A stretch of DNA of 64,000 nt from Treponema sp. (GCA_004554075.1 SFOB01000002.1:1-64000), one strand, 5' to 3'. Shown: positions 31,522 to 39,698, numbered from the stretch's first letter. Numbers and translations are program-made. The notes: a model not told the origin generated them from the letters alone.

Positions 31522-31555
31522 ATTATAAAGTGCAAGAGTGCCAAGGATTGGCACT
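31522..31555 (-). promoter_or_regulatory. SOS-like box 1 with -10
   Basis: Perfect palindrome AGTGCCAA-GGA-TTGGCACT (31537-31555). On the minus strand TTGGCA is followed by 11 nt and TATAAT (31522-31527). Same layout as the umuD promoter. Drives the 110-aa membrane gene. Confidence 0.75.
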
Positions 31556-31601
31556 GTAAAAATTTTGTGCACGAATTTTGCAATTTTTTTGCATTTTTTT
31601 T

Positions 31602-32858
31602 TTACAAAACTGCGGGCACACAATTAATATCCGTCGTAAAGTTCGGGCTTAAGAAATCTCGCTTCATTTCCCAACCGGTTTTGGTCCAGGATTTGGCAAG
31701 GGTGATGGAACGGCGGCCGTAGGTATTTGTTATATTATCTACCGCTTCCATGAGCTTTCGCTTTTTTATATCTTCTTTTGGATCTATCCAGAGCCAGCCC
31801 TGATACTGTGCGGGCATGATGTCCAGCAGACTTACCATAATCACTTTATATCCGTAGCCCTGGCGATAAATGTATGGAAGAATCAGCCTTGCAGCATTTA
31901 CGATATCCGGGGTGTAAGAAGTGAGGCGGGAAAGCTCCGCAAAGGCCGCATTTGAATACTGCTCATCAAGGTTATCAGAATAATAATTGCAGGTGGAAAT
32001 GCAAATCTGAACCATCTTGCATTCAGAGTTTTGCTTGCGGAGTTTTTCTACAGCAAGTTCTGTGTATTCAACCAGGGCGCATTCGAGCGTGGCTAAATCA
32101 TAAACCTTTTTTGAAAACTGACGGCTCGAGGTGATGATGTCTTTTTTCTGCCGGGTGATTTTATCCATGCAGCGTTTGCCGTTCAGTTCCATAACCGTTT
32201 CAAAGCCCTGTGAGGTGAGAAGTCTTTTGGCGTCGTAAAGAGGCATGTGCTTGAGCATCAGTGCATTTTTAATTCCATGGAGCAGAAGCTTTTGAGCCCG
32301 TGCCGGACCAATTCCCCAGATTGTTGCGCAGTCAGTTTCTGCGAGCAGGGAATCAACTTGGTCCGGATTATAGACAAAAACACCTCCGTGCTCCTTTGCC
32401 TTTTTGTTGTAAAGCTTGGCGAGAGTTTTAGTCGGGCCCGCTCCCACGCAGATTGGAATGCCCACTTCTTTGTAAATCCGTTCCTTCAGTTCCCAGCCGA
32501 TATCTTCATAATCTTTTATACTCCAGTTGCACTTGTCGAAAAAGAGAAATGATTCATCGATGGAGTAATATTCAATGTCCGGAGCATATTCCATGTAGAT
32601 TGAAGTAATGCGCCGGCTGATATCCGCATAGAGAGTATAGTTGCTGGAAAAGATTGTCACGCCTTTGTAGTCGCAGATGTCTTTGACTTTGAAGTAGGGG
32701 TCGCCGCGTTTAATTCCGCAGTCCTTGGCCTCCTTGTTTAGGGCGACAATGATTCCATCATTATTAGAGAGAACCGCTACCGGCTTATTTCGTAAGTCCG
32801 GCCGATAAATCTGTTCGCATGAAGCATAAAAAGAATTTCCGTCTGCGTGCAAAATCAT
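31602..32858 (-). CDS. umuC: Y-family DNA polymerase, UmuC
   Basis: Protein of 418 aa. Catalytic motifs are intact: ILHADGNSFYASCE (first Asp), then YYSIDESFLFF (Asp-Glu pair). Helix-hairpin-helix ATIWGIGPARAQKL and little-finger domain follow; the C-terminal part is UmuC-like (ITLAKSWTKTGWEM). It is the polymerase subunit of Pol V-type translesion synthesis. Its ATG overlaps the umuD stop by 4 nt (ATGA), and the pair is read from the SOS-like box at 33211-33244. Confidence 0.92.
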   Translation of the reverse strand: MILHADGNSFYASCEQIYRPDLRNKPVAVLSNNDGIIVALNKEAKDCGIKRGDPYFKVKDICDYKGVTIFSSNYTLYADISRRITSIYMEYAPDIEYYSIDESFLFFDKCNWSIKDYEDIGWELKERIYKEVGIPICVGAGPTKTLAKLYNKKAKEHGGVFVYNPDQVDSLLAETDCATIWGIGPARAQKLLLHGIKNALMLKHMPLYDAKRLLTSQGFETVMELNGKRCMDKITRQKKDIITSSRQFSKKVYDLATLECALVEYTELAVEKLRKQNSECKMVQICISTCNYYSDNLDEQYSNAAFAELSRLTSYTPDIVNAARLILPYIYRQGYGYKVIMVSLLDIMPAQYQGWLWIDPKEDIKKRKLMEAVDNITNTYGRRSITLAKSWTKTGWEMKRDFLSPNFTTDINCVPAVL

Positions 32859-33160
32859 ATATCTTTTACCGTGTGAATTACGTGAGTTATGGCGCCGGTG
32901 ATTATTGTTTCACCTTTGATATTGTAGACGCGTCCCAGAACAAAATGTCCTTCTGATTCATAGACGACAAGGGAGTTTTGATTAAGCTTTTTGGCACGAT
33001 CAATCACTATCAAATCTCCGTTATAGATTCCCATATGAGTGTAATGCGAACTTTCAATCCGCATCACCACCGTCGCAGAAGGATGCTTAATCATGTAAGA
33101 ATTAAAATCAATCTGTTTGCCTTCATAACCTTGGGCCGGGCTTGGAAAACCTGTTATCAT
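32855..33160 (-). CDS. umuD: UmuD'-like subunit encoded without the cleavable N-terminus
   Basis: Protein of 101 aa. It starts MITGFPSPAQGYEGKQIDFN, aligning with E. coli UmuD from just before the Cys24-Gly25 cleavage site. The alignment runs ungapped through IKHPSAT and GIYNGDLIVID. E. coli Ser60 (GDSM) falls on His (SSHY) and Lys97 on Gly (FVLGRV), so the self-cleavage dyad is absent. The ATG at 33160 has GAGGTGG upstream, and an in-frame TAA ~36 nt above it rules out a longer protein. It should act directly as the active UmuD' partner of UmuC, as phage P1 HumD does. Confidence 0.85.
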   Translation of the reverse strand: MITGFPSPAQGYEGKQIDFNSYMIKHPSATVVMRIESSHYTHMGIYNGDLIVIDRAKKLNQNSLVVYESEGHFVLGRVYNIKGETIITGAITHVIHTVKDI

Positions 33161-33210
33161 ATTCCACCTCACTATAATATTGCTATTTAGAAAAAATTAT
33201 TCTGTATTAA

Positions 33211-33244
33211 AGTATAGTGGTTAAGGGTGCCAAAGATTGACACT
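33211..33244 (-). promoter_or_regulatory. SOS-like box 2 with -10, umuDC promoter
   Basis: GGTGCCAA-AGA-TTGACACT (33226-33244). On the minus strand TTGGCA, 11 nt, TATACT (33211-33216), ~50 nt before the umuD ATG. Association with umuDC is what suggests that the motif is a LexA-type operator. Confidence 0.78.
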
Positions 33245-33277
33245 CTTAATTCTAAGTGGTGGAATTTGTGCGAATTT

Positions 33278-33667
33278 TTACAGTTCCTGGTCAAACAAAG
33301 CGCAGACTTTTTCACACGCCTGCAGCAGCTTTGTAGTTTCCGGCTTTGATGGATCTTCTGATGGGCACCAGAGAGAAACTGAAATTCCTGACATTACCTT
33401 TGAGAGTGTGACCTTAAGTGTCCAGCCATCATAGCCGACTAAGTCTCCGCTTTCTTTGAAGACTTTCTGAAAGTCTATGTTTTCGAAGGCATCCGCTATT
33501 GGGCGATATTCAGTGTGAAAAAGCTTTTTGGTTTCTGGCTTTACGTTTTTATTCATAAAGCCGCCAACTTCATGAGTGACAGGGATTGATTTATCTCCCT
33601 GCTCAATTGTGTAAGTATCTGATTTTCCAGCATAACTTGCTTCTGTTTCGATTGTGATATTGTACAT
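33278..33667 (-). CDS. Hypothetical protein in SOS-like operon
   Basis: Protein of 129 aa: MYNITIETEASYAGKSDTYT at the start, GYDGWTLKVTLSKVMSGISV and a C-terminal helix (TTKLLQACEKVCALFDQEL). Soluble and alpha/beta in character. GGAGG precedes the ATG by 6 nt. Third and last gene of the operon read from SOS-like box 3. No family recognised. Confidence 0.65.
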   Translation of the reverse strand: MYNITIETEASYAGKSDTYTIEQGDKSIPVTHEVGGFMNKNVKPETKKLFHTEYRPIADAFENIDFQKVFKESGDLVGYDGWTLKVTLSKVMSGISVSLWCPSEDPSKPETTKLLQACEKVCALFDQEL

Positions 33668-33681
33668 AAGCATCCTCCAAA

Positions 33682-33963
33682 TTAATAATCTTCATAAAAT
33701 TCATCACAGATATCATCATCTTCCATCAGAAGTTCCATATCTGATTTGCTGCAGGTGCCGTCCTGGAAGCGATCGTAGATGGAACTTTCGTGGCGATCTT
33801 CGTAATCATCTTCAGATTCTGAATATCTGTATTCATCATAATCGTAATCATGATAGTAATGTTTTTTGCCTCGTTTTGGTTTGTAGTTGCACATGATTAT
33901 CACATACAATATCCAGAGCGGAATTAAGATTGGTAAACACATTATAAAAACTATGAATTCCAT
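33682..33963 (-). CDS. Membrane-anchored protein with Tyr/Asp/Glu-rich tail
   Basis: Protein of 93 aa. An N-terminal hydrophobic anchor (FIVFIMCLPILIPLWILYVII) is followed by a basic stop (KPKRGKK) and a very acidic, Tyr-rich tail (HDYDYDEYRY, DMELLMEDDDICDEFYEDY). AGGAGG lies 4 nt before the ATG. Middle gene of the three-gene SOS-like operon. The negatively charged tail could mimic DNA or RNA; that is speculation. Confidence 0.65.
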   Translation of the reverse strand: MEFIVFIMCLPILIPLWILYVIIMCNYKPKRGKKHYYHDYDYDEYRYSESEDDYEDRHESSIYDRFQDGTCSKSDMELLMEDDDICDEFYEDY

Positions 33964-33971
33964 AATCCCTC

Positions 33972-34277
33972 CTAAGCTCCCATGCGAGCTTTGTTCTTCT
34001 TTTCAAACTCACGGTAGAAGGCATCTTCCCAGGCGTAGTTCTGAGAATCAAAATCATAAAGGGCAAGATGAGTAAGATGATAGAAGCCACAATCTTTACA
34101 GTAATACTTTCTACGTGGAATTGCCTTTGAGTTACCATGAGCCGATTTTGCAAATCTGCCATTGCCGACATAAACATGTCTTTTGCAACCGTTGATCACA
34201 AGCCCTGCCTCACGTTCGGTGTAGCAAATCTTTCCTGTGAAAATACACATTACATAGTTTCCTTCTTCTGTCTTCAT
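33972..34277 (-). CDS. Small zinc-finger-like protein, phage/plasmid type
   Basis: Protein of 101 aa. It has TGKICYTEREAGLVINGCKRH early and YYCKDCGFYHLTH later: the CxxC plus HLT pattern of short zinc-ribbon proteins frequent on phages and plasmids. AGGAGG precedes the ATG by 5 nt. First gene of the operon read from SOS-like box 3 (34316-34349). Confidence 0.7.
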   Translation of the reverse strand: MKTEEGNYVMCIFTGKICYTEREAGLVINGCKRHVYVGNGRFAKSAHGNSKAIPRRKYYCKDCGFYHLTHLALYDFDSQNYAWEDAFYREFEKKNKARMGA

Positions 34278-34315
34278 AACAACCTCCTGAGCCCATTGCG
34301 AGCTTTCTACCTGAT

Positions 34316-34349
34316 ATTCTACATGTCAAGAGTGCCAAAAATTGACACT
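34316..34349 (-). promoter_or_regulatory. SOS-like box 3 with -10
   Basis: AGTGCCAA-AAA-TTGACACT (34331-34349). On the minus strand TTGGCA, 11 nt, TAGAAT (34316-34321). Drives the three-gene operon 34277 to 33278. Confidence 0.75.
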
Positions 34350-34444
34350 CTCGAATTTTATTTTTCAGAGGTTATTTTTTATGAAAGCGTCAAATGAAAA
34401 GATGGAAAATTATGAAATGTGTGATATAGTATTTATAGAGAGAT

Positions 34445-34468
34445 AAATTATACAAATATGTATAATTT
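34445..34468. promoter_or_regulatory. Perfect 24-bp palindrome upstream of the second membrane cassette
   Basis: AAATTATACA and TGTATAATTT flank AATA. It sits 43-66 bp before the ATG at 34511, downstream of a TGTGATATAGT extended -10 near 34420. An operator or an mRNA hairpin; either could control the cassette. Confidence 0.6.
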
Positions 34469-34510
34469 ACATTATATGTATGCCTGCAATGTGGCGCTTG
34501 GTGAAAAATA

Positions 34511-36136
34511 ATGAATAAGTTTACAGAATTACAAGTTTCTGCTCCAGTAGAAGATGAAGATTTCAAAGTAGAATATGAATTCTTCCCCCTATATGATACT
34601 GAAGATTTAGATGAACGAAGAAAAGAAATTTATAAAAACATTTCAGATATAGATAATCAACTTGAAGAAGTAAATAAAAAACTACAAGAACTAAATACAG
34701 AAATAGATAGACTTACAAACCATGCAGACGGTTTTGATTATGCTGCAGCTGTAATCTGTGGGTTAATTTGTGGAATAATCGATATAATATTTGTAGGAAA
34801 ATGGGATTTTAAGAATGCAAAAGCCGTTAGCAATAAACAAGTAAATGAAAAAGTTATGGAATTTGCTAAAAAACAAGGCTATGAAGGTGATAGACTTGAT
34901 GGTGCTGTAAATTTCCTTGAAAAAAAATTCCCTCTTCCAGGTGATGATGATTTCCATAATATTAAAGATATCGCAGGTAATGAAATTATTACTACTAAAA
35001 CTCATCATCTTGATGATTTCTGTCATCATCCAACATTAATAGGTTTAATCTGTTGTGTAATTGTACAATTTACTGGCAGTTCAGTTTATTCAGATAAATT
35101 TGGAACTATGCATAAAATTCCAATAACAGTAAATGAATATGGTAATTTTGTTGGAAAAAATCCTGTTACTAAATTATTTTCAGGTATCATAAATTGGTTT
35201 TTGACTGTTGCTAAAACAATGGCTAATAGAAAGGGTCATTTAATGAGTGATATGGCTGGTAGTCATGCCAGTGCTGGTGGTGGTTCTGGTGTGCCAGGAA
35301 AATTTATGTCCTTGATGAAAGAACTTGCAGCTTTACCTTGTTTTAAGGATACACAATTTAATGAAAACTTACGTAGAGCATTTCAAAATGGGATTGGTAC
35401 TGGCAAAAAGCAAGTAGATTTAGGTGCATTCAATAAACTTTTTGAAGGAGCATCTTCAAAACTTGATATGCGAACTGAAATGGCTGTTGCTCATGAATTG
35501 AAGAGACAGGCAATTCCTGTTGTAATAAATGAAGTTTTAGTAAGAGGTTTTTATTTTGTACGTCGTCTTTGTATGGAACTAAAAGAAAATGGTGACTTTT
35601 CTTCCGTAAATTGGAAAAATGTTATTCCTTTTAATAATAGAACTATAGTTCGAATGATGACAATTGCAACAGGAACTTTCACAGCAGTAGATTTAGCAGA
35701 TGCAGCAATTGAGGGGGCTATAGATTCTATTAAAGAAGGTGGCCCAGCAAATCCAACAGCTTTCTTTGGAAATATGTTATTAAGAGTAAATTTTGTTGGA
35801 GTTGGAAGATTCTGTGTTGCTGTTGTAACGGATGTTGGAATGGGCATAAAACGAAGTATAAAAAGAAATGAAAGAATAAAAGTAATGAATGAACAATTGC
35901 ATCTTACTAATGCAAAGATATTTTACAAGCAAGCTGATAAATGGATAAGTGCACAAGATGCAAGTATTGCGATTGAATCTGTATGTGAAGAAAGTAAAAA
36001 AACAATTATTTTCTTTATAGATTCATATAAAGAAATTGAAGATAATCTTGAAAAAATTGATACAGATCTAAAAGGAGCAGAAGTATTAAATTCTGGTTTA
36101 AGTTCAGATTTAAGCGATATCTTACAATGGGGGTAA
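34511..36136 (+). CDS. Large membrane-associated hypothetical protein of the second cassette
   Basis: Protein of 541 aa. N-terminal coiled coil (RRKEIYKNISDIDNQLEEVN, KKLQELNTEIDRL), then a hydrophobic segment (AAVICGLICGIIDIIFVG), a Gly/His region (FCHHPTLIGLICCVIVQFTG) and a long helical body with further hydrophobic parts; a helical coiled coil ends the protein. No catalytic motif is visible. It pairs with the tail-anchored coiled-coil gene 3 bp downstream, echoing the 26269-28637 pair. Visibly A+T-rich compared with the flanking metabolic genes, which suggests acquisition. Function unknown. Confidence 0.65.
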   Translation: MNKFTELQVSAPVEDEDFKVEYEFFPLYDTEDLDERRKEIYKNISDIDNQLEEVNKKLQELNTEIDRLTNHADGFDYAAAVICGLICGIIDIIFVGKWDFKNAKAVSNKQVNEKVMEFAKKQGYEGDRLDGAVNFLEKKFPLPGDDDFHNIKDIAGNEIITTKTHHLDDFCHHPTLIGLICCVIVQFTGSSVYSDKFGTMHKIPITVNEYGNFVGKNPVTKLFSGIINWFLTVAKTMANRKGHLMSDMAGSHASAGGGSGVPGKFMSLMKELAALPCFKDTQFNENLRRAFQNGIGTGKKQVDLGAFNKLFEGASSKLDMRTEMAVAHELKRQAIPVVINEVLVRGFYFVRRLCMELKENGDFSSVNWKNVIPFNNRTIVRMMTIATGTFTAVDLADAAIEGAIDSIKEGGPANPTAFFGNMLLRVNFVGVGRFCVAVVTDVGMGIKRSIKRNERIKVMNEQLHLTNAKIFYKQADKWISAQDASIAIESVCEESKKTIIFFIDSYKEIEDNLEKIDTDLKGAEVLNSGLSSDLSDILQWG

Positions 36137-36139
36137 AAA

Positions 36140-37099
36140 ATGTTTGAAAAATTATATGGACTACAAAATGAGGTTATGGAGGAAAATATGTCAAAAAATC
36201 AATTAAATCTTATAGATATTCCAGAAAAAATATCTGAAGAAAACTTGCCTGAAATAATAGATGGGCAAGTTAATAATATTAAAGTTTTGGATAATCAAAT
36301 CCAAAAAGCATTAAAAAGTGCTGGTAGTGCACGAGAAGCAGCAGAAACAGCTTCAAATATGAATGCAGGCTTTTGGCATAGAAAAGATGCTATTGAAGGA
36401 TTGCAAAGTGCTGTTGCAGAAATTGGAAATGCAACAGCAGATAATGCGGAAAGTCAAAAAATGCTTTTTGATTCCTTACAAAAAATGGCACAAGTTGAAA
36501 AAATTATATTGCAAATTGGCTGTATGTCTATTGCAATGAATCGTTCAACAGTAAGAGAACTTGAACTCAAATTGAAAGGTGCATCTAAAGAAAAACTTTC
36601 AGAACTTGCAAAGAAGGAACTTGAATCTGTAATTAAACAAATAAGACAACAACAAGATATTCTTGAAAAACAAGATAGACTTGAAAATAATGTTAAGACT
36701 CTACATGAGGAAGCTCAGAATCAAAAAACACGCTTGGATAAAAAAGATAGTCTTGATTTAGAACAGACAGAGAATATTCAAAAGAACAAAAAACGCCTTG
36801 ATGAAAAAGATATCATTGATGCAGAGCAAACTCAACGTTTGGAGGAATTAGGAGCTTTACTTAATAATAAAGATTTAGTTGATCAAAAACAGGAAGAAGC
36901 TATAAATAAAAATGCTGAAGCAATAAAAGTTTTATTTGAATATACAAAACAAAAAGATTTTTTAGATAAAGAACAATCTGAGGAAATAGAAAAAATTAAA
37001 AAATCAAGTTCAACAAAAATATATATCATTACAATTATAATTTCTTCTCTAGCATTAATTAGTAGCATAGTAAATATTATTCTTACTTTTATAAAATAA
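36140..37099 (+). CDS. Tail-anchored coiled-coil protein of the second cassette
   Basis: Protein of 319 aa. Helical throughout: KALKSAGSAREAAETASNM, FWHRKDAIEGLQSAVAEIG, STVRELELKLKGASKEKLSE, then repeats of KKDSLDLEQTE, EKDIIDAEQTQ and NKDLVDQKQEE, ending in a membrane helix (IYIITIIISSLALISSIVNII). The start may be 36140 (GGGGGT upstream) or 36188, where GGAGG lies 5 nt before an ATG. Same architecture as the protein at 27960. The DLVDQKQ-type repeats form a regular ~22-residue periodic coiled coil. Confidence 0.66.
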   Translation: MFEKLYGLQNEVMEENMSKNQLNLIDIPEKISEENLPEIIDGQVNNIKVLDNQIQKALKSAGSAREAAETASNMNAGFWHRKDAIEGLQSAVAEIGNATADNAESQKMLFDSLQKMAQVEKIILQIGCMSIAMNRSTVRELELKLKGASKEKLSELAKKELESVIKQIRQQQDILEKQDRLENNVKTLHEEAQNQKTRLDKKDSLDLEQTENIQKNKKRLDEKDIIDAEQTQRLEELGALLNNKDLVDQKQEEAINKNAEAIKVLFEYTKQKDFLDKEQSEEIEKIKKSSSTKIYIITIIISSLALISSIVNIILTFIK

Positions 37100-37192
37100 A
37101 GTTTCATGACAAAGTTTTGTATTCACCGGTGGGTTGATCCTGCCGAGATACATTACGTTTTGGGGACAGATATTATAAAAAGTGAGGTACCT

Positions 37193-37390
37193 ATGAAACC
37201 TGAAAATCTTATTACATTTGGCGCTGCATTATTTTGTGCACTTATTTTTGGAATTGTCTGGGTAATCAGTGCATTTCTTGGTTTATACAGTGCCGGAATG
37301 TCAGGAATAGGAATCGGCGTTGGCTGCCTTGGAGTCTTTGTTCTGATTCCAGTTTATTCAAAAATCCGAAATAAATATTGGATTGATTAG
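37193..37390 (+). CDS. Small two-helix membrane protein
   Basis: Protein of 65 aa starting MKPENLITFGAALFCA, with two membrane helices (LIFGIVWVISAFLGLY; GIGVGCLGVFVLIPVYS) joined by a Gly-rich turn. GTGAGG precedes the ATG by 6 nt. A longer frame upstream to 37106 has no support. Precedes the isochorismatase-like gene by 24 bp. Family not recognised. Confidence 0.6.
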   Translation: MKPENLITFGAALFCALIFGIVWVISAFLGLYSAGMSGIGIGVGCLGVFVLIPVYSKIRNKYWID

Positions 37391-37414
37391 TAAGATCTAT
37401 TGCAGGAGAACAAA

Positions 37415-37969
37415 ATGATACTGTTAGTTGTAGATACACAAAAGGGATGTTTTAACGAAAATCTTTATGCTTTCGAAAGGGTAAGAAAAAACATAAAACA
37501 ATTGATCGCTGTAGCAAGAGAGAACAATGTTGAGGTTGTTTACGTTCAGCATGATGATGGTCCGGGCTCTGATCTGGATAAGGCTACAGATAATTATGAA
37601 GTATATGAAGATTTTGCACCGAGAGACGATGAAAAGCGTTTTGAAAAGAATGTGAACAGTGCTTTTCATCCAATGACCGGGCTAACAGAATATTTGCAAT
37701 CTAAGGGCGAAAAGGATATCATCACAATCGGTGTTTCAACAGATTATTGTATGGATGCAACAATTAAAAGTGGATTCGAGAAAGGGTTCAACCTGTTTGT
37801 TCCTGCATATACAAACTCAACATATGATAATCCCTATTTTGATAAGGAAACAGCCTACAAATATTTTAATGAATTCATGTGGGGCACTCGTTACGCAAAG
37901 ATAATTACTGTTGATCAGGCAATCCAGCTTTTGCAATCTGAAATAAAGCCAGCCGATTTGCAAAAATAG
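37415..37969 (+). CDS. Isochorismatase-like cysteine hydrolase
   Basis: Protein of 184 aa of the isochorismatase-like hydrolase family. It has MILLVVDTQKG with the catalytic Asp, and GVSTDYCMDATIKSGFEKGF with the nucleophilic Cys. Typical members are nicotinamidase-like amidases, but the substrate is unknown. AGGAG lies 6-10 nt before the ATG. It leads a plus-strand run of genes with GNAT and metalloprotease products. Confidence 0.88.
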   Translation: MILLVVDTQKGCFNENLYAFERVRKNIKQLIAVARENNVEVVYVQHDDGPGSDLDKATDNYEVYEDFAPRDDEKRFEKNVNSAFHPMTGLTEYLQSKGEKDIITIGVSTDYCMDATIKSGFEKGFNLFVPAYTNSTYDNPYFDKETAYKYFNEFMWGTRYAKIITVDQAIQLLQSEIKPADLQK

Positions 37970-37993
37970 TTTTAGAATAATCGGGAAAGAAAA

Positions 37994-38404
37994 ATGAATT
38001 TTAATCCAACAGAAAAAGAAATCGATTTTATCAATCAGGCTCTCGCAAAATTCAATGATGAAAAAGTTGGCCCGGATAATCATGAGCTGCTGAATATCGT
38101 TGAATATGATGAAAACAAAAACATAATCGGCGGTATTCTCGGAGGCACATACTGGGGCTGGATGCACATTGATATTCTCTGGGTCGATGAGAACTTCAGA
38201 AAAAAGGGAATCGGTTCACAGCTATTAAAAGCCGCAGAAGAGGAAGCTCGAAAAAGAGGCTGCCATTCAGTTCATGTAGATACCATGTCCTGGCAGGCTC
38301 CAGACTTTTATAAGAAGCACGGCTACAAAATAATCAGCGAATTAAACGATATTCCGAAAGGAAATAAAAAATTTCATTTGATAAAAGAGCTGAATAATTT
38401 ATAA
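37994..38404 (+). CDS. GNAT N-acetyltransferase
   Basis: Protein of 136 aa. A compact GNAT fold: IDILWVDENFRKKGIGSQLL contains the acetyl-CoA pyrophosphate loop (R-x-x-G-I-G), and DFYKKHGYKIISEL is the terminal strand. Substrate unknown. Lies between the cysteine hydrolase and the metalloprotease gene. Confidence 0.9.
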   Translation: MNFNPTEKEIDFINQALAKFNDEKVGPDNHELLNIVEYDENKNIIGGILGGTYWGWMHIDILWVDENFRKKGIGSQLLKAAEEEARKRGCHSVHVDTMSWQAPDFYKKHGYKIISELNDIPKGNKKFHLIKELNNL

Positions 38405-38412
38405 TTGAAAAT

Positions 38413-39126
38413 ATGAAAATGAAAAAAGTATTTCTTGCCCTCATTATGTTTCCCTTCATTCTCATTTCATGTAAAAAAGGAGAAAAAGAAATGATTTATG
38501 AAACTGATATTTATTCAATCGAATATGATGCAAAAAGTGAAAAGCTTGTTCAGTCAATGAATGAAGCCCTTTCACAGAATTTTCAGCGGATTCTTGATTT
38601 CTGGGGAATTGAGAAACTGGCTAATCATGTAAATATAAAGATCTATTCTGAGATGGATGACTGGATAAAATTTTATGAAGAGAAATCTGGTTCAAAATAT
38701 CAGGACTATGTAGTGGGCTGCGCAGACGGTCCGAATATTTATGTGCTCGCTTTTGATGAATATAAAAAAACACAGCAGCATAAGAATGATTCTCTGGAAG
38801 ATTTCCAGAAAATTGTGATCCATGAGTTTGTTCATATCTGTCATAATCAGCTTATTACTGACCCGGAAAAAACCTCTTTTATTATGGGTGAAGGACTTGC
38901 AACATATCTCGCAGGCCAGGGCTATAATCATGATATAAAAATTGATTACCCGAAATACTCGCTATTTTCTAATGACTTATTTTCGCTTACAAATGATTTG
39001 TATTCTTTATCACAGAAAATTGTTCGTCAGCTAGTAGAAAAAGTTCCTCACGAAAAAATAATTGAATATGCACTGGACGCCACCAAACTCTATGAAGATT
39101 GGGATGAGCTGGAGATTAAAGATTAA
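38413..39126 (+). CDS. Zinc metalloprotease-like lipoprotein (HExxH)
   Basis: Protein of 237 aa. A lipoprotein signal (FPFILISC, Cys ~20) precedes a peptidase_MA-like domain with HEFVHICH (the HExxH zinc site, ~139) and GEGLATYLAGQ (downstream Glu ligand). It would be an anchored, exported gluzincin-like protease. It ends 48 bp before an SOS-like box of the next gene. Confidence 0.78.
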   Translation: MKMKKVFLALIMFPFILISCKKGEKEMIYETDIYSIEYDAKSEKLVQSMNEALSQNFQRILDFWGIEKLANHVNIKIYSEMDDWIKFYEEKSGSKYQDYVVGCADGPNIYVLAFDEYKKTQQHKNDSLEDFQKIVIHEFVHICHNQLITDPEKTSFIMGEGLATYLAGQGYNHDIKIDYPKYSLFSNDLFSLTNDLYSLSQKIVRQLVEKVPHEKIIEYALDATKLYEDWDELEIKD

Positions 39127-39134
39127 TAATTCAC

Positions 39135-39168
39135 AGTGACGATTTTTGGCACTCTGGGTATATATAAT
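39135..39168 (+). promoter_or_regulatory. SOS-like box 4 with -10
   Basis: AGTGACGA-TTT-TTGGCACT (39135-39153), then 11 nt from TTGGCA to TATAAT (39163-39168). The -10 ends 6 nt before the ATG of the 67-aa gene, implying a leaderless transcript. Confidence 0.72.
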
Positions 39169-39174
39169 TAGACT

Positions 39175-39378
39175 ATGACAATTAAAGAATTTGTAAAACG
39201 CAGCATAGAGTACGATCATTACCGAAAGCGCGGCACCTGGGGCAAGTACACAGTTTATTACGTCTGGAATAAAGCCTGGGAAGGAGCCAAAATCGGCTAT
39301 CCTCATTTTGCCCTGGTCGACGGCGAAAACATCCGAATCGCAAATCACAACGAGACCATGAAGATTATGGGGTTGTAA
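39175..39378 (+). CDS. Small SOS-like-regulated hypothetical protein
   Basis: Protein of 67 aa: MTIKEFVKRSIEYDHYRKRG, then TVYYVWNKAWEGAKIGYPHF and a C-terminal strand/helix. Basic, small and soluble. There is no ribosome-binding site; the promoter ends 6 nt upstream. Regulated by box 4. No known family; size and control recall small damage-response proteins. Confidence 0.65.
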   Translation: MTIKEFVKRSIEYDHYRKRGTWGKYTVYYVWNKAWEGAKIGYPHFALVDGENIRIANHNETMKIMGL

Positions 39379-39380
39379 GA

Positions 39381-39698
39381 TTAGAATCTTGCTGTGTATA
39401 AAGCAAGGGTATAAAATCCGATAAAAATATCTAAAGGGAATGAGATTCCGACAAGAGCAATTTCATTCCCTTTCATGTTTTTACGATTAGTAACAAGAAG
39501 AAAAATCATTGCAAAAAAGAAAAATGGAATAATAAAAAGAGAAGAGACCATTTCATACTTCCATAAAAACATATCAAACAGATTATATTCCTTGTATAGC
39601 CAGTTCACTATTCTAGTATTAATAAGATCAACCAAAACAGTGAATGCCAAAATAATGTAATGCGAAATATAAAACGCTTTGATTTTTCGTTTTGTCAT
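39381..39698 (-). CDS. Small multi-pass membrane protein
   Basis: Protein of 105 aa with three hydrophobic segments (HYIILAFTVLVDLI, SLFIIPFFFFAMIFLLV, FPLDIFIGFYTLALYTA). Convergent with the 67-aa gene. No family recognised; likely real because the reading frame encodes well-spaced helices with a basic N-terminus. Confidence 0.55.
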   Translation of the reverse strand: MTKRKIKAFYISHYIILAFTVLVDLINTRIVNWLYKEYNLFDMFLWKYEMVSSLFIIPFFFFAMIFLLVTNRKNMKGNEIALVGISFPLDIFIGFYTLALYTARF

